A stretch of DNA of 64,000 bases from assembly GCA_902763885.1 (NCBI GenBank), contig CACWTU010000002.1:300842-364841 (forward strand). Reading direction: 5' to 3'. The notes under the pieces are model-generated. The model did not search any database. It was not told where the DNA came from and saw nothing but the letters and a program-made list of their open reading frames with translations. This stretch comes from an uncultured Bacteroidales bacterium. GTDB taxonomy: Bacteria > Bacteroidota > Bacteroidia > Bacteroidales > Bacteroidaceae. Position numbers and translations under genes: made by a program. Below are positions 61,927 through 64,000 of the stretch, piece by piece (within the stretch, counting starts at the first letter, position 1; each line of letters opens with the position of its first letter).

Positions 61927-62726
61927 TAGTACAGAACGTAGAGATAACGGTCTTGTCACACGATGACAAAGACTACATTTCCTTGACGGATATGGCCAAC
62001 GGCAAGCAAAGCGAAAGCCGAGCTGCCGACATCATCAAGAATTGGATACGTACCAGATATACAATCGAGTTTCTGGGCACTTGGGAGATGATTCACAACC
62101 CCAATTTCAAAGTGGTCGAATTTGACCACTTTAGAATGCAGGCCGGCCTTCCCAACTTCGTGATGAGCGTAAGTGAGTGGATCGAGAAGACTAATGCCAT
62201 AGGCATCATCGTAAAGAAGGGACGCTATGGCGGCACGTATGCATTCAAGGATATCGCCTTTGAGTTTGGAACGGCCATCAGCGTGACGTTCAAGTTGTAT
62301 CTCATCGAGGAGTTCCAAAGACTTAAGGACGAAGAGCAGAAACTCTTGGGCTGGACTGCCAAGCGCGAACTGTCTAAGATAAACTACCGCATCCATACTG
62401 ATGCCATCAAACGTCATCTGATACCTGAAGAGGTGACTCCTGCGCAGTCGAGCATTATTTATGCCGAAGAAGCTGACGTATTGAATGTTGCCATGTTTGG
62501 AATGACTGCAAAACAATGGCGTGAAGCCAATCCGGAATTGAAAGGCAACATTCGCGACTATGCCACAATTAACGAACTCATCTGTCTCTCAAATATGGAG
62601 AACATCAACGCCGTGCTCATCAACGACGGTATGCCACAGGGCGAAAGGCTTGTAAAACTCAACAGAATTGCCATCCAGCAGATGCAGGTGCTGGAAGATA
62701 ATGAAGGCAGGCAGTTGCTGAAGTAA
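61914..62726 (+). CDS. KilA-N domain protein
   Basis: 270 residues. The first 115 form a KilA-N (APSES-like) DNA-binding domain: DYISLTDMANGKQSESRAAD, IKNWIRTRYTIEFLG, and the closing GRYGGTYAFKDIAFEF. The C-terminal part (KLLGWTAKRELSKINYRIHT, MFGMTAKQWREANPELKG) is the extension often seen in Bacteroidota homologues beside restriction or defence genes. It may regulate the downstream genes or bind invading DNA. Its A/T-rich codon use and phage-type domain suggest transfer. Confidence 0.9.
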   Translation: MAKIIVQNVEITVLSHDDKDYISLTDMANGKQSESRAADIIKNWIRTRYTIEFLGTWEMIHNPNFKVVEFDHFRMQAGLPNFVMSVSEWIEKTNAIGIIVKKGRYGGTYAFKDIAFEFGTAISVTFKLYLIEEFQRLKDEEQKLLGWTAKRELSKINYRIHTDAIKRHLIPEEVTPAQSSIIYAEEADVLNVAMFGMTAKQWREANPELKGNIRDYATINELICLSNMENINAVLINDGMPQGERLVKLNRIAIQQMQVLEDNEGRQLLK

Positions 62727-62731
62727 AAAAT

Positions 62732-62854
62732 ATGGATTACGACGACAGATATATCTACAAGAACAATACGAACTTAAATCGTAAGAAATTTCAGTTCGAG
62801 TTCGAGAATGGTGATGTGCTGATGTTAAAGCTGTATTTACACTTGATAGTTTGA
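62732..62854 (+). CDS. Possible 40-residue ORF between KilA-N and the coiled-coil gene
   Basis: Starts MDYDDRYIYKNNTNLNRKKF. The opening loosely recalls the N-terminus of Fic-domain proteins (DxYVYxxTNVL), so it may be a remnant. Evidence is weak. Confidence 0.2.
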   Translation: MDYDDRYIYKNNTNLNRKKFQFEFENGDVLMLKLYLHLIV

Positions 62855-62860
62855 TACTTT

Positions 62861-64000
62861 ATGGAGATACTGTCACATTTCAGAACCATAGAAGAGCTAA
62901 CAAAAACACTCTCACGCGAACAAGGATTGCTGAGTGAGATGTTTGAGAAGCGAAAACTGATGAAGTTTCCACAAGGATTGGCTTTGGAATTGGTGGGTGG
63001 TAATGAAGCCCGACTGAGAAAACTGCTGGATTATGGTGTACTAGTGGAAACGGGTAATACAGTAGAGATTGAGAGTGACTATCTCAATTTCTTTGAAGAA
63101 GTATTGAACGTGAACGTGAATGAGGAAATTAGTGTTCTGAGTGTTCAGGAATGTATCAACACCCTAAAAGAATACATAGTCTATTTCTTACAAGAAACGA
63201 ATGCCAACCGTAAGGCTGGATATCAGGATAGTGTACGGCAACTACTGAAGAAAACTGGATTCAGGACTCTGAAGAATGTTGTGGACTTGAAACGAAATAT
63301 GGATAATGCGTATAAGCAAGAGCCAAACTATAATATCAAGAAAAAGAAGCTACAAAATCTGGACGAGAAAAGCCATAGTATCCGTTCAATGATACGTGAA
63401 TGTGAGAAACTGATGGATAATGAACACGCCTTCTTCCTGATGGCCAATGATTCACACATGGCAAAAACATGCAGCGACGTGAAACACGACTTTGTGGAGG
63501 CGTACCATGCGTTGATGGAAATAGACAGGCAGATTATTGTATATATCAACCAGATAGAACAGCAGAACCAACTCTATAAGAAGATACGCAAGCTGAAATA
63601 TCTGCAAGACCAGTTGCTCATCAAGACAGATACCAATCTGGTGCAGGTGCTGGATGAAAGTAATCCGCTATGGATGGAATCTCGCCAATACAGCAAAATT
63701 AGGCTCTCTCTGGAAATGCTTAGGGAGAATGACCAGATAGTAAGCATTCTGAGGCGGATAGCCGATCGCAATGGTCTGCGGAAAACAGCCAGGACAGAGG
63801 CGGAACCGCTGACAGACGAGGACTTGCAAGACCATGTGCAGCGGTTAAAAGATGTTGATCCTGCTGAGGTGTGGAATGCCTTTTCAGCATCGAGCTATAA
63901 CCTATTTGATTTCATCCTGAGATATGATTATAAGACCAAGCGTGATATAGAAGATCACGCTGCTCTCTTTTGCCAACTGGTCATTTTGCATCCCGAAGAA
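62861..64000 (+). CDS. Large coiled-coil protein with N-terminal winged-helix-like domain; kleisin-like (JetA/MksF-type) candidate, 3' end off window
   Basis: An open frame from the ATG at 62861 to the last base: 380 codons, no stop. Residues 1-80 look like a winged helix (EELTKTLSREQGLLSEMFEK, ARLRKLLDYGVLVE, SDYLNFFEEVLN). Residues 95-300 are helical and highly charged with heptad-like spacing (IRECEKLMDNEHAF, FVEAYHALMEIDRQIIVYIN, KKIRKLKYLQDQLL). This plan (winged helix, helical middle, further C-terminal domain) is that of MukF/MksF/JetA subunits of bacterial SMC complexes, including Wadjet defence systems. I cannot confirm homology by motif. If correct, small JetB-like, SMC-like JetC and nuclease JetD genes should follow. 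Confidence 0.5.
   Translation, partial: MEILSHFRTIEELTKTLSREQGLLSEMFEKRKLMKFPQGLALELVGGNEARLRKLLDYGVLVETGNTVEIESDYLNFFEEVLNVNVNEEISVLSVQECINTLKEYIVYFLQETNANRKAGYQDSVRQLLKKTGFRTLKNVVDLKRNMDNAYKQEPNYNIKKKKLQNLDEKSHSIRSMIRECEKLMDNEHAFFLMANDSHMAKTCSDVKHDFVEAYHALMEIDRQIIVYINQIEQQNQLYKKIRKLKYLQDQLLIKTDTNLVQVLDESNPLWMESRQYSKIRLSLEMLRENDQIVSILRRIADRNGLRKTARTEAEPLTDEDLQDHVQRLKDVDPAEVWNAFSASSYNLFDFILRYDYKTKRDIEDHAALFCQLVILHPEE

Overview
The window is chromosomal DNA from a member of the Bacteroidales, most likely a Prevotella-like gut or rumen anaerobe. The evidence is the Bacteroidota promoter form (TTTG, 19-21 nt, then TAnnTTTG), many SPII lipoproteins, a FimB/Mfa2-type fimbrial lipoprotein, a PCMD lipoprotein, a 6-bladed beta-propeller lipoprotein, a T9SS-like C-terminal domain, FISUMP/Big2 surface proteins, and the paired methylmalonyl-CoA mutase of succinate/propionate fermenters. 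No rRNA, tRNA or CRISPR array was recognised.

Layout. 0-3.4 kb is a small accessory patch: two secreted proteins with related leaders, a PIN-toxin/antitoxin pair, an immunity-like protein and a zinc ribbon. 3.5-17.8 kb is mostly core: mutBA, an AspT/YidE-type transporter, an MG2 surface protein, a Gly/Gln-rich secreted protein, an M48 lipoprotein, xseBA, a MATE exporter, a cytidylate-kinase-like protein and a phosphodiesterase. 17.9-24.5 kb is a xylan/arabinan cluster (GH10, two CE1-type esterases, a lipoprotein, a GH43) whose last four members share Gly/Phe/Pro/Gln-rich inserts. 24.6-31 kb holds a fimbrial lipoprotein behind an attenuator-like hairpin, a DUF5715 protein, ilvE, trmB, mrp and cysK. 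31-36 kb is a LysR regulator divergent from an operon of an M49-like lipoprotein with damaged metal ligands, a DASS anion symporter and a porin. 36-38.5 kb is an ALDH/SDR pair.

38.6-44.7 kb is the most plastic stretch. It carries FISUMP/Big2 surface proteins, two of them with C-type-lectin-like segments that differ mainly at NNC codons, the signature of a diversity-generating retroelement target. It also holds a decayed FISUMP tail, a FISUMP lipoprotein split by an amber codon, a REP-associated tyrosine transposase (RAYT), and copies of its REP palindromes. 44.7-61.5 kb returns to housekeeping: a beta-propeller lipoprotein, an FAD oxidoreductase, DUF2461, pnuC, radA, two envelope proteins, the thrA-apgM-thrC operon with a MetH-activation protein, an MFS/BASS pair framed by 21-bp direct repeats, a cupin remnant and a lipoprotein hydrolase. 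From 61.8 kb an accessory island begins with a KilA-N protein and a large coiled-coil, kleisin-like ORF that runs off the window.

Across the window, at least three families of palindromic repeats (A, B, C below) sit on or within a few bases of stop codons. They probably serve as transcription terminators. Family A is tied to the RAYT gene because left-arm sequences bracket that gene.
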